A stretch of DNA of 35,235 nucleotides from a virus. Numbering within the stretch: the first letter of the stretch is position 1; each line of letters opens with the position of its first letter. This document shows, one piece after another, positions 1-5,614 of the stretch. The stretch spans positions 1 through 35,235 of IMG/VR virus record IMGVR_UViG_3300042469_000516, one strand, 5' to 3'. A program made the position numbers and the translations under genes. The notes under the pieces are model-generated. The model worked only from the letters and a program-made list of their open reading frames with translations. It searched no databases and was not told where the DNA came from.

Positions 1-781
1 CTAAATAAGAAAAGATGGTAGTTTTAGTAGTGTTTGGAAACCGCCCTTGCCAGTTGCCTAAATTAGCCCAATTTTCAACCTCAGATTTTTTAAAAAACCT
101 TCCTGCCCTTGCATCACAAAAAGGTCTGGAAGTATCTATTCGAGTTCCGACGTAGGTGTAAAACTGAAGGTTAAGATCATCACTAACGACTTGGTTGTAT
201 TCCCGACTAAAAACCATCACAGCATCGTTTGTCGTTTGTTTGACATATCTTTCCAAGTAAGCTTTTTGCTCAGGCGTTCCCTTTATAAACTCCCTTAAAA
301 CTTTTTGCAGATTGGTCCGATTGGTATTTCCTGCAATGTTTTCTTTCAATACTTGAGTAATGGCATTATCAAAGTTAGACCTGATTTCAGCACCTAAAAG
401 AAGGTCTGAGGTCGTTTGGATGTTACTTTCAAGTATCTGTTTATAAAGTTCAGATTTAGCGGAATAGCCATCGATTAAAGCTGAATAGTAACTATCTGAA
501 AGTTTTTTAATTTCTTTGAAGCCAGTTAATACTTCTTTGACCGCTAATTGATAAGCAGTATTATTGACAATTGTATCAGCAATTTGGGTTTTTAGCTTTC
601 TGAGTTTTTGCAGGTTTGCGACTCTTTCTTTGGCATCAAATGTAAACTCATTAGAAATTTCAATAACCTGGTCGGATAGGTCTTTGAAAATGGTTGGTAG
701 TTTTCCATCCATGTCATTAATCAACTTATCTTGTAAGTCTTGAATGGATTTGATAATTGCTAATTGTTCATCTGAAAGCAT
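1..781 (-). CDS. Minor head / head morphogenesis protein, 3' end beyond window
   Basis: An open minus-strand frame starts at the ATG at 781 and runs off position 1 without a stop, giving 260 visible codons. The N-terminal ~200 residues are helical and charged. The visible C-terminus reads YVGTRIDTSRPFCDARAG, then a W..LG.W.GRFPNTTKT stretch, which is the pattern I associate with the Mu gpF / SPP1 gp7-like minor head domain of Bacteroidota phages. In that family it is normally followed by a Gly-Gly..CRH segment, which would lie outside the window. Family members sit near the portal and act in head assembly. Here the gene is far from the portal on the map and on the opposite strand. A -7-like TACTTTTG lies four bases before the ATG. 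The family call is from motif recall, not a search. Confidence 0.75.
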   Translation of the reverse strand, partial: MLSDEQLAIIKSIQDLQDKLINDMDGKLPTIFKDLSDQVIEISNEFTFDAKERVANLQKLRKLKTQIADTIVNNTAYQLAVKEVLTGFKEIKKLSDSYYSALIDGYSAKSELYKQILESNIQTTSDLLLGAEIRSNFDNAITQVLKENIAGNTNRTNLQKVLREFIKGTPEQKAYLERYVKQTTNDAVMVFSREYNQVVSDDLNLQFYTYVGTRIDTSRPFCDARAGRFFKKSEVENWANLGNWQGRFPNTTKTTIFSYL

Positions 782-785
782 TTGG

Positions 786-793
786 CAAAAGTA
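786..793 (-). promoter_or_regulatory. -7 promoter element for the minor head gene
   Basis: On the minus strand TACTTTTG matches the Bacteroidota -7 consensus TAnnTTTG. It ends four bases before the ATG at 781, so a transcript would be nearly leaderless. No good -33 TTG is present at the expected spacing. Confidence 0.4.
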
Positions 794-838
794 AAAAATA
801 ACCAGTGAAAAAATATTTTCATTATTTTATTATAAAAG

Positions 839-869
839 TTTGCAGATATAAAAAAAGGTTGTACTTTTG
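839..869 (+). promoter_or_regulatory. Bacteroidota-type promoter for the 896 gene
   Basis: TTTG at 839-842, a 19-base spacer, and TACTTTTG at 862-869 match the TTG-N19-TAnnTTTG consensus well. The A-rich leader to the ATG at 896 is 26 bases and contains a CAACAAA-type sequence shared with other small genes in the window. Confidence 0.8.
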
Positions 870-895
870 ACCCAACAAATAAAAACAACAAAAAA

Positions 896-1135
896 ATGAC
901 AACTTTCACCGCAGAAAACGCAACATACACAACTACAAATGTTCAAGTAAAAGGAAATACTTTTGCAATTTTGGTTGTAACAGGAGCATTTAATTATGTA
1001 TCAGTTCGAAAAGTTACAAATAATCCTTTTGGAACTTTAGGTAAAGAGTTTAAAAACTTTGCAGAAGCAACAAGCCATTACAAAAGTCCTGAAATGCAAA
1101 TAGCTTTACTTAAAGTTGAACTTGGGATTTTATAA
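896..1135 (+). CDS. Hypothetical small protein (79 aa)
   Basis: I do not recognise this protein. It is 79 residues, starts MTTFTAENATYTTTNVQVKG and looks like a small beta-rich soluble domain, with no signal peptide or membrane segment. It stands alone between its own strong promoter (839-869) and a hairpin terminator (1143-1166). This makes it a monocistronic moron-like unit facing the lysis cassette. The 5' arrangement is the same as for the 2560 gene, which suggests co-regulation. The start is set by promoter position and the absence of an upstream in-frame ATG in the transcript. Confidence 0.7.
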   Translation: MTTFTAENATYTTTNVQVKGNTFAILVVTGAFNYVSVRKVTNNPFGTLGKEFKNFAEATSHYKSPEMQIALLKVELGIL

Positions 1136-1142
1136 AAATAAT

Positions 1143-1166
1143 CTAAGCCCTACGGGGCTTTTTTTA
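1143..1166. terminator. Bidirectional terminator between 896 gene and lysis cassette
   Basis: Stem AAGCCC (1145-1150) pairs with GGGCTT (1155-1160) around a TACG loop, followed by a T run on the plus strand. The minus-strand cassette's last stop codon lies inside the T run. On the minus strand the T tract is weaker. Confidence 0.8.
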
Positions 1167-1385
1167 TTCCCCTTCTTTTTTAACCGGATTACTTTCAATC
1201 CGGTTTCTTTTTTTAATCATGTCCCAGAATCCAGTAATAAACTGACCTAAAACGTAAATCAGGATAGTATCTGAAGTATCAATCTTTTCAAACTTATAAA
1301 GCCAACCAACGCCAATAAGAAGCCCACCTGTAAAGATTATTACAGCGACAAATGAAAACAGTTCCATCCATCTTTGAAAACTCAT
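1164..1385 (-). CDS. Small two-helix membrane protein, holin candidate
   Basis: This 73-residue protein has two hydrophobic segments (about residues 9-30 and 41-57) and a basic C-terminus (KKRNRIESNPVKKEGE). Its start codon overlaps the stop of the upstream lipoprotein gene as TAATG at 1385, so the two are translationally coupled. It is the last gene of a four-gene minus-strand cassette headed by an endolysin. Size, topology and position fit a holin, but the 1720-2037 protein is an equally valid candidate. Confidence 0.6.
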   Translation of the reverse strand: MSFQRWMELFSFVAVIIFTGGLLIGVGWLYKFEKIDTSDTILIYVLGQFITGFWDMIKKRNRIESNPVKKEGE

Positions 1386-1726
1386 TATAACCCGGGAATT
1401 ATCCGTTTAGCAGCTTCTCCAAAAACCTGACCTAATATTCTCCAACCTTTACCCTTTTCGCCTGGTAGCTTTGAAAGAGAATCCATTTTTGAATGCAGCC
1501 TTTGAAAATCCATGTTCAAATAGTATTCGGTAGTCCTTTGGTCTTGCTGAATGCTTAAGCACAAATTGACCAAGGAATCATTTTCTGCATAAAGCTTAGT
1601 AATTTCCAGATCCTGCAATTTGGATTTTTGCTCAATCGAATCTAACCTGCTATCGGTATTTCCGAGGTCAGCTTTTGGACCATTACACGAAAAAGCAATC
1701 AGGAATAAAAACAGATATTTTACCAT
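1385..1726 (-). CDS. Coiled-coil lipoprotein, o-spanin candidate
   Basis: This 113-residue protein begins with a signal sequence ending in a lipobox-like FLIAFSC, with the lipidated Cys at position 14. Residues ~25-90 are polar and heptad-like, consistent with a coiled coil. The C-terminus has a basic, mildly amphipathic stretch (GEAAKRIIPGL). A small outer-membrane lipoprotein in a lysis cassette suggests a spanin component that disrupts the outer membrane at the end of lysis. Its ATG overlaps the upstream gene end by seven bases (ATGGTAA). The spanin role is inferred from position and topology. Confidence 0.6.
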   Translation of the reverse strand: MVKYLFLFLIAFSCNGPKADLGNTDSRLDSIEQKSKLQDLEITKLYAENDSLVNLCLSIQQDQRTTEYYLNMDFQRLHSKMDSLSKLPGEKGKGWRILGQVFGEAAKRIIPGL

Positions 1727-2037
1727 TTTAAAAATTGTTTGATTTTAGAAATAAAATTTTGCCAAAAGGATTTTTTACGATTTTGAACCGCTTCTTTTTT
1801 AAGCACAGGAATCACAATATTATCCCATTCAGGCTTTTTAACGTCTCTTATTCTTTTGTAAGCATCTGCCAGTAAAAGCACAATTCTGCCAAAGATTAGG
1901 AAAGCGGCTCCATGAATTAGTAGCCAGTTTTCGGAGTTGGTTAGTATTGAAGCAATGCCAACTGTTGAAATGTCGGAAATAAACTTGTAGGAATCCTCTT
2001 TAAGCTTACAAGCGAATTGAAAAAATGTTTCTTTCAT
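1720..2037 (-). CDS. Membrane protein of lysis cassette (holin or i-spanin-like)
   Basis: From the ATG at 2037 this is 105 residues with one strong hydrophobic segment (WLLIHGAAFLIFGRIVLLL, about residues 38-60). A basic amphipathic tail rich in Lys, Arg and Trp follows. An alternative ATG four codons upstream exists, but 2037 forms a TAATG overlap with the endolysin stop, the same coupling seen elsewhere in the cassette. The profile suits a phage holin or a membrane-anchored spanin subunit. I cannot decide between them. Confidence 0.6.
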   Translation of the reverse strand: MKETFFQFACKLKEDSYKFISDISTVGIASILTNSENWLLIHGAAFLIFGRIVLLLADAYKRIRDVKKPEWDNIVIPVLKKEAVQNRKKSFWQNFISKIKQFLKW

Positions 2038-2396
2038 TACTTTGACCAAATAACTTTTGAAGGTAAGGAAGGATCAGAATCGCAATGAATCCAGGTTTTA
2101 TAAATTCCCAATCGGGTAAAACCAACCTGCATTAAAGCTGTTAGAATCTTATAACCATTGGACCCACCAGAATAAGCAATGTCGGCAGCAAAACCCTTCG
2201 TATGGGCTGAATTAGGTTCACCACCAACCTTTTTGTTATGGGCTTCAGTACGATAGCCAGAATTGATTTTAAAAGGTATTCCAGCAATTGCTCTGGCTTT
2301 ATCCAACCTTTCAAGAAAGTCAGGATTCATTTTTGAGCCACTGCCTAATTGATCGGGTGAATCAAATTCTGACAGTTTAAAGTTCTCTAATTCCAT
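2037..2396 (-). CDS. Endolysin, peptidase M15A family
   Basis: This 119-residue protein matches the M15A metallopeptidase domain along its whole length. It has FDSPDQLGSGSKMN near the N-terminus, INSGYRT at 44-50, NSAHTKGFAADI at 62-73, and IHCDSD near 103-108. The expected zinc ligands H65, D72 and H104 are present. Phage members cut peptide cross-links of host peptidoglycan. It has no signal peptide, so release would depend on a holin, and two membrane proteins are encoded immediately downstream in the same coupled cassette. A -7-like element lies just before its start. Confidence 0.93.
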   Translation of the reverse strand: MELENFKLSEFDSPDQLGSGSKMNPDFLERLDKARAIAGIPFKINSGYRTEAHNKKVGGEPNSAHTKGFAADIAYSGGSNGYKILTALMQVGFTRLGIYKTWIHCDSDPSLPSKVIWSK

Positions 2397-2400
2397 TTCG

Positions 2401-2407
2401 CAAATTA
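2401..2407 (-). promoter_or_regulatory. Possible -7 element for lysis cassette
   Basis: On the minus strand TAATTTG lies four bases before the endolysin ATG at 2396. It is one base short of TAnnTTTG, and an upstream TTG is about 23-24 bases away. This is a weak match, supported mainly because other modules in the window show the same near-leaderless layout. Confidence 0.3.
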
Positions 2408-2505
2408 AACGACAAAAAAATTAAATTTTATCAATTATTTGTCGGTCTGAAAATCAATAAGTTATAATTTATTTTAAAAATATTTTAATTATTTTATTAA
2501 ATATG

Positions 2506-2536
2506 TTTGCAGAATTAAAAAGTAGTATTACCTTTG
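2506..2536 (+). promoter_or_regulatory. Bacteroidota-type promoter for the 2560 gene
   Basis: TTTG at 2506-2509, exactly 19 bases, then TACCTTTG at 2529-2536. The leader to the ATG at 2560 is 23 bases, A-rich with a CAACAAAAACA stretch. Layout and spacing copy the promoter at 839-869. Confidence 0.8.
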
Positions 2537-2559
2537 TCTCAACAAAAACAAAAAGACAA

Positions 2560-2730
2560 ATGAAAACTTTCAAATTAACATTCAAAAACACTTCCGCAAA
2601 AATTGACTTTGTTTTAATTGATGCAGAAAATGAAGGAGTTGCAATTGATATTTTTATAGCAAATGCATCATCAGAAAGCATGATTTCAATTGATAATGTA
2701 ACGGGCCAATTTGTGGATTTTAACTCTTAA
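2560..2730 (+). CDS. Hypothetical small protein (56 aa)
   Basis: I do not recognise this protein. From the ATG at 2560 it is 56 residues, starting MKTFKLTFKNTSAKIDFVLI and rich in alternating hydrophobics, so a small beta-strand fold is likely. A longer in-frame ATG at 2503 was rejected because the promoter's -33 and -7 boxes lie inside that extension. It is followed within five bases by the ribbon-helix-helix gene and is probably cotranscribed with it. Confidence 0.65.
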   Translation: MKTFKLTFKNTSAKIDFVLIDAENEGVAIDIFIANASSESMISIDNVTGQFVDFNS

Positions 2731-2734
2731 TCCA

Positions 2735-2926
2735 ATGCCTAAAGGAATACCAAAGTCCGGAACACGCAAAGCAGGGGCTGGCAGAAAGTCAGGCCCCGAA
2801 ACGACTACCATAAGCTTTCGAGTTCCAACAATTGAAAAGGAACGACTTAAAATTCTTATTGGTAATTTGATTGAGAATTATTTGGATCAAAAATGGACTG
2901 GTGAAGTTTTGATTAAAAAGGAATAA
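2735..2926 (+). CDS. Small ribbon-helix-helix-like DNA-binding protein
   Basis: The start at 2735 gives 63 residues. The N-terminus is basic and Gly-rich (MPKGIPKSGTRKAGAGRKSG). It is followed by TTTISFRVPTIEKERLKILI, which looks like the beta strand and first helix of an Arc/CopG-type ribbon-helix-helix fold. Such proteins are usually transcriptional regulators. It follows the 2560 gene closely, and a terminator-like hairpin lies just after it, so the two form a mini-operon. It is the best candidate in the window for a phage regulator. Its targets are unknown. Confidence 0.65.
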   Translation: MPKGIPKSGTRKAGAGRKSGPETTTISFRVPTIEKERLKILIGNLIENYLDQKWTGEVLIKKE

Positions 2927-2952
2927 AGATTTAAGTAAACGGTAAAAAGTTG

Positions 2953-2986
2953 AAAGGCCATTTCTTTTAGATTTGGCTTTTTTTAT
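2953..2986 (+). terminator. Probable intrinsic terminator
   Basis: AAA(G)GCCA at 2953-2960 can pair with TGGCTTT at 2974-2980, followed by a T run. The stem is short with one bulge, so the call is moderate. It follows the 2560-2926 gene pair. Confidence 0.5.
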
Positions 2987-2992
2987 TTTAAC

Positions 2993-3020
2993 TATTTGAA
3001 TTATCAAATTCTTATATTTG
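2993..3020 (+). promoter_or_regulatory. -7 element with adjacent operator-like inverted repeat
   Basis: TATATTTG at 3013-3020 matches the -7 consensus, 20 bases before the ATG at 3041. Just upstream, 2993-3011 holds TATTTGAATTATCAAATTC, which contains ATTTGA..TCAAAT arms. A 16-of-19 match to it occurs at 21586-21604, before the GT25 gene. No clear -33 TTG is seen at 19-21 bases. Confidence 0.45.
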
Positions 3021-3040
3021 CAAAACAAATTTTTAAAGCC

Positions 3041-3184
3041 ATGCCATTAAAACAAGGATATTCAGCTAAAACAGTTAGCAAAAATATTAAGACTGAAATG
3101 AAGTCTGGGGTTAAAAGAGACCAAGCAGTTGCAATTGCTTTAAGTGTAGCCCAAAAGGCAAAAAAGAAAAAGCCTAAAAAATAA
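3041..3184 (+). CDS. Small basic phage protein, DUF6496-like
   Basis: From the ATG at 3041 this is 47 residues, starting MPLKQGYSAKTVSKNIKTEM and ending in a Lys-rich tail (KKKKPKK). The GYSxKTxSxNIKxEMxxG...QAVAIAL pattern is one I recall from small phage proteins grouped as DUF6496; its function is unknown. The very basic C-terminus suggests nucleic-acid binding or a virion-internal peptide. Its stop overlaps the next start as TAATG at 3184. A longer in-frame ATG at 2996 overlaps the -7 box and was rejected. Confidence 0.65.
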   Translation: MPLKQGYSAKTVSKNIKTEMKSGVKRDQAVAIALSVAQKAKKKKPKK

Positions 3185-3414
3185 TGGCCGAAAAGAAGTT
3201 CAAAAAGACAATCGATGGCAAGACCGTAAAGTTTGGTGCAAAAGGCTATTCTATTGCTCCCGGTACTGCCAAAGGTGATTCCTATTGTGCAAGGTCGGCA
3301 GGAATTAAGAAATGCAATAATCCACCATGCGCCAACGACCTAAGCCGGCAAGCTTGGGGCTGTAAAGGTAAAAAGTCAGTTAAATCAAAAGCAGTAAAAT
3401 TTAAAAGAACATAA
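3184..3414 (+). CDS. Small basic Cys-containing phage protein
   Basis: This 76-residue protein is coupled to its upstream neighbour by TAATG. It has a recognisable phage small-protein signature: KTVKFGAKGYSIAPGTAKGD, followed by SYCARSAGI and a Cys-containing CNNPPC...WGCKGKKS region. The four or five cysteines could hold a zinc or disulfide. Related small proteins occur across diverse phages, often near structural genes, without a known role. It forms a trio with 3041-3184 and 3417-3575. Confidence 0.65.
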   Translation: MAEKKFKKTIDGKTVKFGAKGYSIAPGTAKGDSYCARSAGIKKCNNPPCANDLSRQAWGCKGKKSVKSKAVKFKRT

Positions 3415-3416
3415 AA

Positions 3417-3575
3417 ATGAAACCAGGATTATACGCTAACATAAACGCAAAGAAGAAACGCATTGCAGCAGGTTCAGATGAAAAAATGAATCGGGTTGGC
3501 TCTAAGGCTGCACCTTCAGCAAAGGACTTTAAGGCGGCTGCAAAAACGGCTAAGAAGCCAGCTAAAAAGAAATAG
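3417..3575 (+). CDS. Tiny basic phage protein (52 aa)
   Basis: ATG at 3417, stop at 3573-3575. The protein starts MKPGLYANINAKKKRIAAGS and continues DEKMNRVGSKAAPSAKDFK before an Ala/Lys-rich tail. The GLYANIxAKxxRIxxGSxEKMxxxGSKxAPxAxxFK pattern is one I recall as recurrent in small phage proteins. It starts two bases after the previous stop, so it belongs to the same three-gene unit. Function unknown. Basicity and size suggest a nucleic-acid-associated or virion-associated role. Confidence 0.7.
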   Translation: MKPGLYANINAKKKRIAAGSDEKMNRVGSKAAPSAKDFKAAAKTAKKPAKKK

Positions 3576-3625
3576 TCAATTATAAATATTTACCATGAAA
3601 ATGGAGGCACTTAAATTTAAAATGT

Positions 3626-4207
3626 ATGTCGGTTCAAACCGTTAAAATCAGTGAAGTAAAATCGAATCCAAATAACCCTCGATTAATAAAAAACGATAAG
3701 TTTGAAAAGCTTGTCCAGTCATTAAAAGACTTTCCAGAAATGGCAAAGGTTCGTCCGATTGTAGTTAATCAGGACTTTGTTGTTTTAGGGGGTAATATGA
3801 GGCTCAAGGCGATGAAAGAAGCCGGATGGAAAGAAGTACCAATTGAAGTTGTTGATTGGTCTGAGGATAAGCAAAGGGAGTTTATTATTAAGGATAATGT
3901 CGGTTTTGGCGAATGGGAGTCGGATATACTTGCAAATGAATGGGATGCTGATGATTTGGAAAAATGGGGTTTGGATGTGCCTAATTGGTCTGCTGGTTCT
4001 GATCTAAACGGAATGAATGAGGATGATTTGGATTTGAATGAGGAGTTTGATCCCAAAGGACTAGCAAAAGACCTGCATAAGATTGTTTTTATTTTTGATA
4101 ATGAAACAGGCTCTAAAGATTGGATTGAAAAAAACTTTCCAGGGATTGACCTAAAAAAATGCAATGGTATTTATCAAATAAACCTTTCAAGTACGTATGG
4201 AATTTAA
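3626..4207 (+). CDS. ParB/Srx-fold domain protein
   Basis: This 193-residue protein has an N-terminal ParB-like domain (residues 1-120): VKISEVKSNPNNPRLI, KVRPIVVN, then GGNMRLKAMKEAGWKEVP at 55-72, the position of the catalytic or CTP-binding loop. The segment at 80-120 (FIIKDNVGFGEWESDILANE) is typical of phage ParB-like proteins. A small alpha/beta C-terminal region follows an acidic linker (131-142). Such proteins occur near DNA-modification and packaging genes and may be nucleases or NTPases. It overlaps the downstream glycosyltransferase by 11 bases, so the two are coupled. A 16-codon reading frame starting at 3595 precedes it and may be a leader peptide. Confidence 0.85.
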   Translation: MSVQTVKISEVKSNPNNPRLIKNDKFEKLVQSLKDFPEMAKVRPIVVNQDFVVLGGNMRLKAMKEAGWKEVPIEVVDWSEDKQREFIIKDNVGFGEWESDILANEWDADDLEKWGLDVPNWSAGSDLNGMNEDDLDLNEEFDPKGLAKDLHKIVFIFDNETGSKDWIEKNFPGIDLKKCNGIYQINLSSTYGI

Positions 4208-4964
4208 AAATAAATTTCCTGTGTATATTGTTTCAAAAGGTAGGTATGAAAAAACATTTACAGCCGATATTTTTGAAAAGGCTGGTGTCAATTATTTAAT
4301 AGCAGTTGAGCCAAAAGAATCAGAATTGTATATAAAAAAACTTGGACCTGAAAAAGTTTTAGTCTTGCCTTTTTCAAATCTTGGTTTAGGAAGCTTTCCG
4401 GCAAGAAACTATTGCTGGCAACACGCAAAGCAAAATGGATTTCAATACTACTGGTGTTTTGATGATAATATTACCAGATTCCTAAAATGGGTAAATGGTA
4501 AAAGGCAAAAATGGATTGAACTATTAATCGCTTTAAAATATGTTGAAAGCCATGTCCTTAAAAATAATATTGATATTGGAGGATTTGAGGAACAAACATT
4601 TGTTGTAAAACCACCAAATACGCCATTTAAAGAAAACTGCCATGTTTATTCAGCAATGTTAATAAAAACAGCTTTGCCTTATAGGTGGAGGTTAAAATAC
4701 AATGAGGATGTAGATTTATGTTTGCAGGTTCTACATAATGGCGGTACAACCACAAGTTGTGTTTACTACGTTATGGATAAGGTGAGCACGGCAAATAAGA
4801 TGAAAGGAGGCAATCAAGATGAACTTTACAGAGGTAACGACCCCAAAAAGAAACTACTGAAAGCCAAGATGCTAGAGGCTCAATGGCCGCAATACGCTAA
4901 AACAGTAATTCGGTTTAATAGGATTCATCATTTGATTGACTGGAAGCAATTTAAAAGAAAGTAA
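4197..4964 (+). CDS. TET-associated-type glycosyltransferase (TAGT), predicted DNA-base GT
   Basis: This 255-residue GT-A fold enzyme resembles the phage TAGT family. It has PVYIVSKGR at 8-16, IAVEPKE at 35-41, VLVLPF then ARN at 69-71, a CFDDN motif at 87-91 (DxD-like metal or nucleotide-sugar site), NEDVDLCLQVL at 169-179, and a late KMKGGN motif. TAGTs have been predicted to glycosylate hydroxylated or otherwise hypermodified bases in phage DNA. It overlaps the ParB-domain gene and lies just upstream of the terminases, a common place for DNA-modification genes. No base hydroxylase, TET/JBP or hydroxymethyl-nucleotide synthase is visible in the window. The substrate is inferred, not seen. 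Confidence 0.8.
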   Translation: MEFKNKFPVYIVSKGRYEKTFTADIFEKAGVNYLIAVEPKESELYIKKLGPEKVLVLPFSNLGLGSFPARNYCWQHAKQNGFQYYWCFDDNITRFLKWVNGKRQKWIELLIALKYVESHVLKNNIDIGGFEEQTFVVKPPNTPFKENCHVYSAMLIKTALPYRWRLKYNEDVDLCLQVLHNGGTTTSCVYYVMDKVSTANKMKGGNQDELYRGNDPKKKLLKAKMLEAQWPQYAKTVIRFNRIHHLIDWKQFKRK

Positions 4965-4998
4965 TTTATATTTAATTTTCTTGCAATTAAAAGAAGTA

Positions 4999-5006
4999 TA
5001 TATTTG
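4999..5006 (+). promoter_or_regulatory. -7 element for the 5028 gene
   Basis: TATATTTG lies 21 bases before the ATG at 5028, with a CAACAAAACAGCAACAAA leader like those at 896 and 2560. The nearest TTG (4981-4983) is only 15 bases upstream, so the -33 is poor. Confidence 0.5.
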
Positions 5007-5027
5007 TCCCAACAAAACAGCAACAAA

Positions 5028-5261
5028 ATGGAAAATCAAATATTTCAGTCTTTAAATCAGCATATTATAGAATACTATCAAAATGGTAAATTTATAGGAG
5101 TTGAAACTTTTAATGGTACAATTGACCAATCAGAGGTTGGATATTCAAATGCTAAGTTTGTAAAAAACGAAAAAAAGAAATTCAAGCGTATTTTTGTAGC
5201 CACAAATGAAAGTCCTTTTAAGATTGTAAAGTATAATTTGCAAGGCAGAATGAACAAATAA
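5028..5261 (+). CDS. Hypothetical protein (77 aa)
   Basis: I do not recognise this protein. ATG at 5028 gives 77 residues starting MENQIFQSLNQHIIEYYQNG, with a basic second half (KNEKKKFKRIF). A TTG eight codons upstream is in frame but overlaps the -7 box, so it is not used here. It has its own promoter-like element and sits between the TAGT gene and the small terminase. Soluble, with no membrane segment. Confidence 0.6.
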   Translation: MENQIFQSLNQHIIEYYQNGKFIGVETFNGTIDQSEVGYSNAKFVKNEKKKFKRIFVATNESPFKIVKYNLQGRMNK

Positions 5262-5281
5262 ATAGGGTAAAAACAGGGAAA

Positions 5282-5575
5282 ATGAGGGGAGTTCCACCAG
5301 AACATACTAAATTCAAAAAAGGCACCACAGGGAACCCTAAAGGCCGACCCAAAAAGATACCTGAACTTCGGGAGTTATTGGCCAATGTTTTGGGTGATGA
5401 AAAGGACGGCAAAAGTGCTGCTGAAGCCATTTTAATGGCATTACGCAACAAAGCTATTAAAGGCGATGTTCGGGCTGCTGAGTTGCTATTGGATAGGGCT
5501 TATGGTAAGGTCAAAGATATTGACAATAGGCCAAATGATTTAGTAATTACCATTTCAGGACCAACTCCCGAATAA
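5282..5575 (+). CDS. DUF5681-like protein, probable terminase small subunit
   Basis: This 97-residue protein starts MRGVPPEHTKFKKGTTGNPK and continues GRPKK, the DUF5681 signature found in many phage small DNA-binding proteins encoded just before the large terminase. The remaining helical region (residues 27-80) includes an ALRNKAIKGDVRAAELLLDRAYGK stretch typical of small terminases that recognise packaging DNA. It is followed 39 bases later by the large terminase. The packaging role is strongly suggested by context; the DNA site is unknown. Confidence 0.8.
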   Translation: MRGVPPEHTKFKKGTTGNPKGRPKKIPELRELLANVLGDEKDGKSAAEAILMALRNKAIKGDVRAAELLLDRAYGKVKDIDNRPNDLVITISGPTPE

Positions 5576-5614
5576 TATCAGTTATACTAATTTGTTCCCG
5601 AAAGAAATTAGCAC

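Noticed and set aside
3595-3645. 16-codon leader reading frame before the ParB-domain gene
   Set aside because: Could be a leader peptide, but with no supporting overlap pattern or recognisable sequence it was not listed as a gene.
3769-4164. 131-codon minus-strand frame antisense to the ParB-domain gene
   Set aside because: Low-complexity Ser/Pro-rich product, fully opposite a well-supported domain; a shadow frame.
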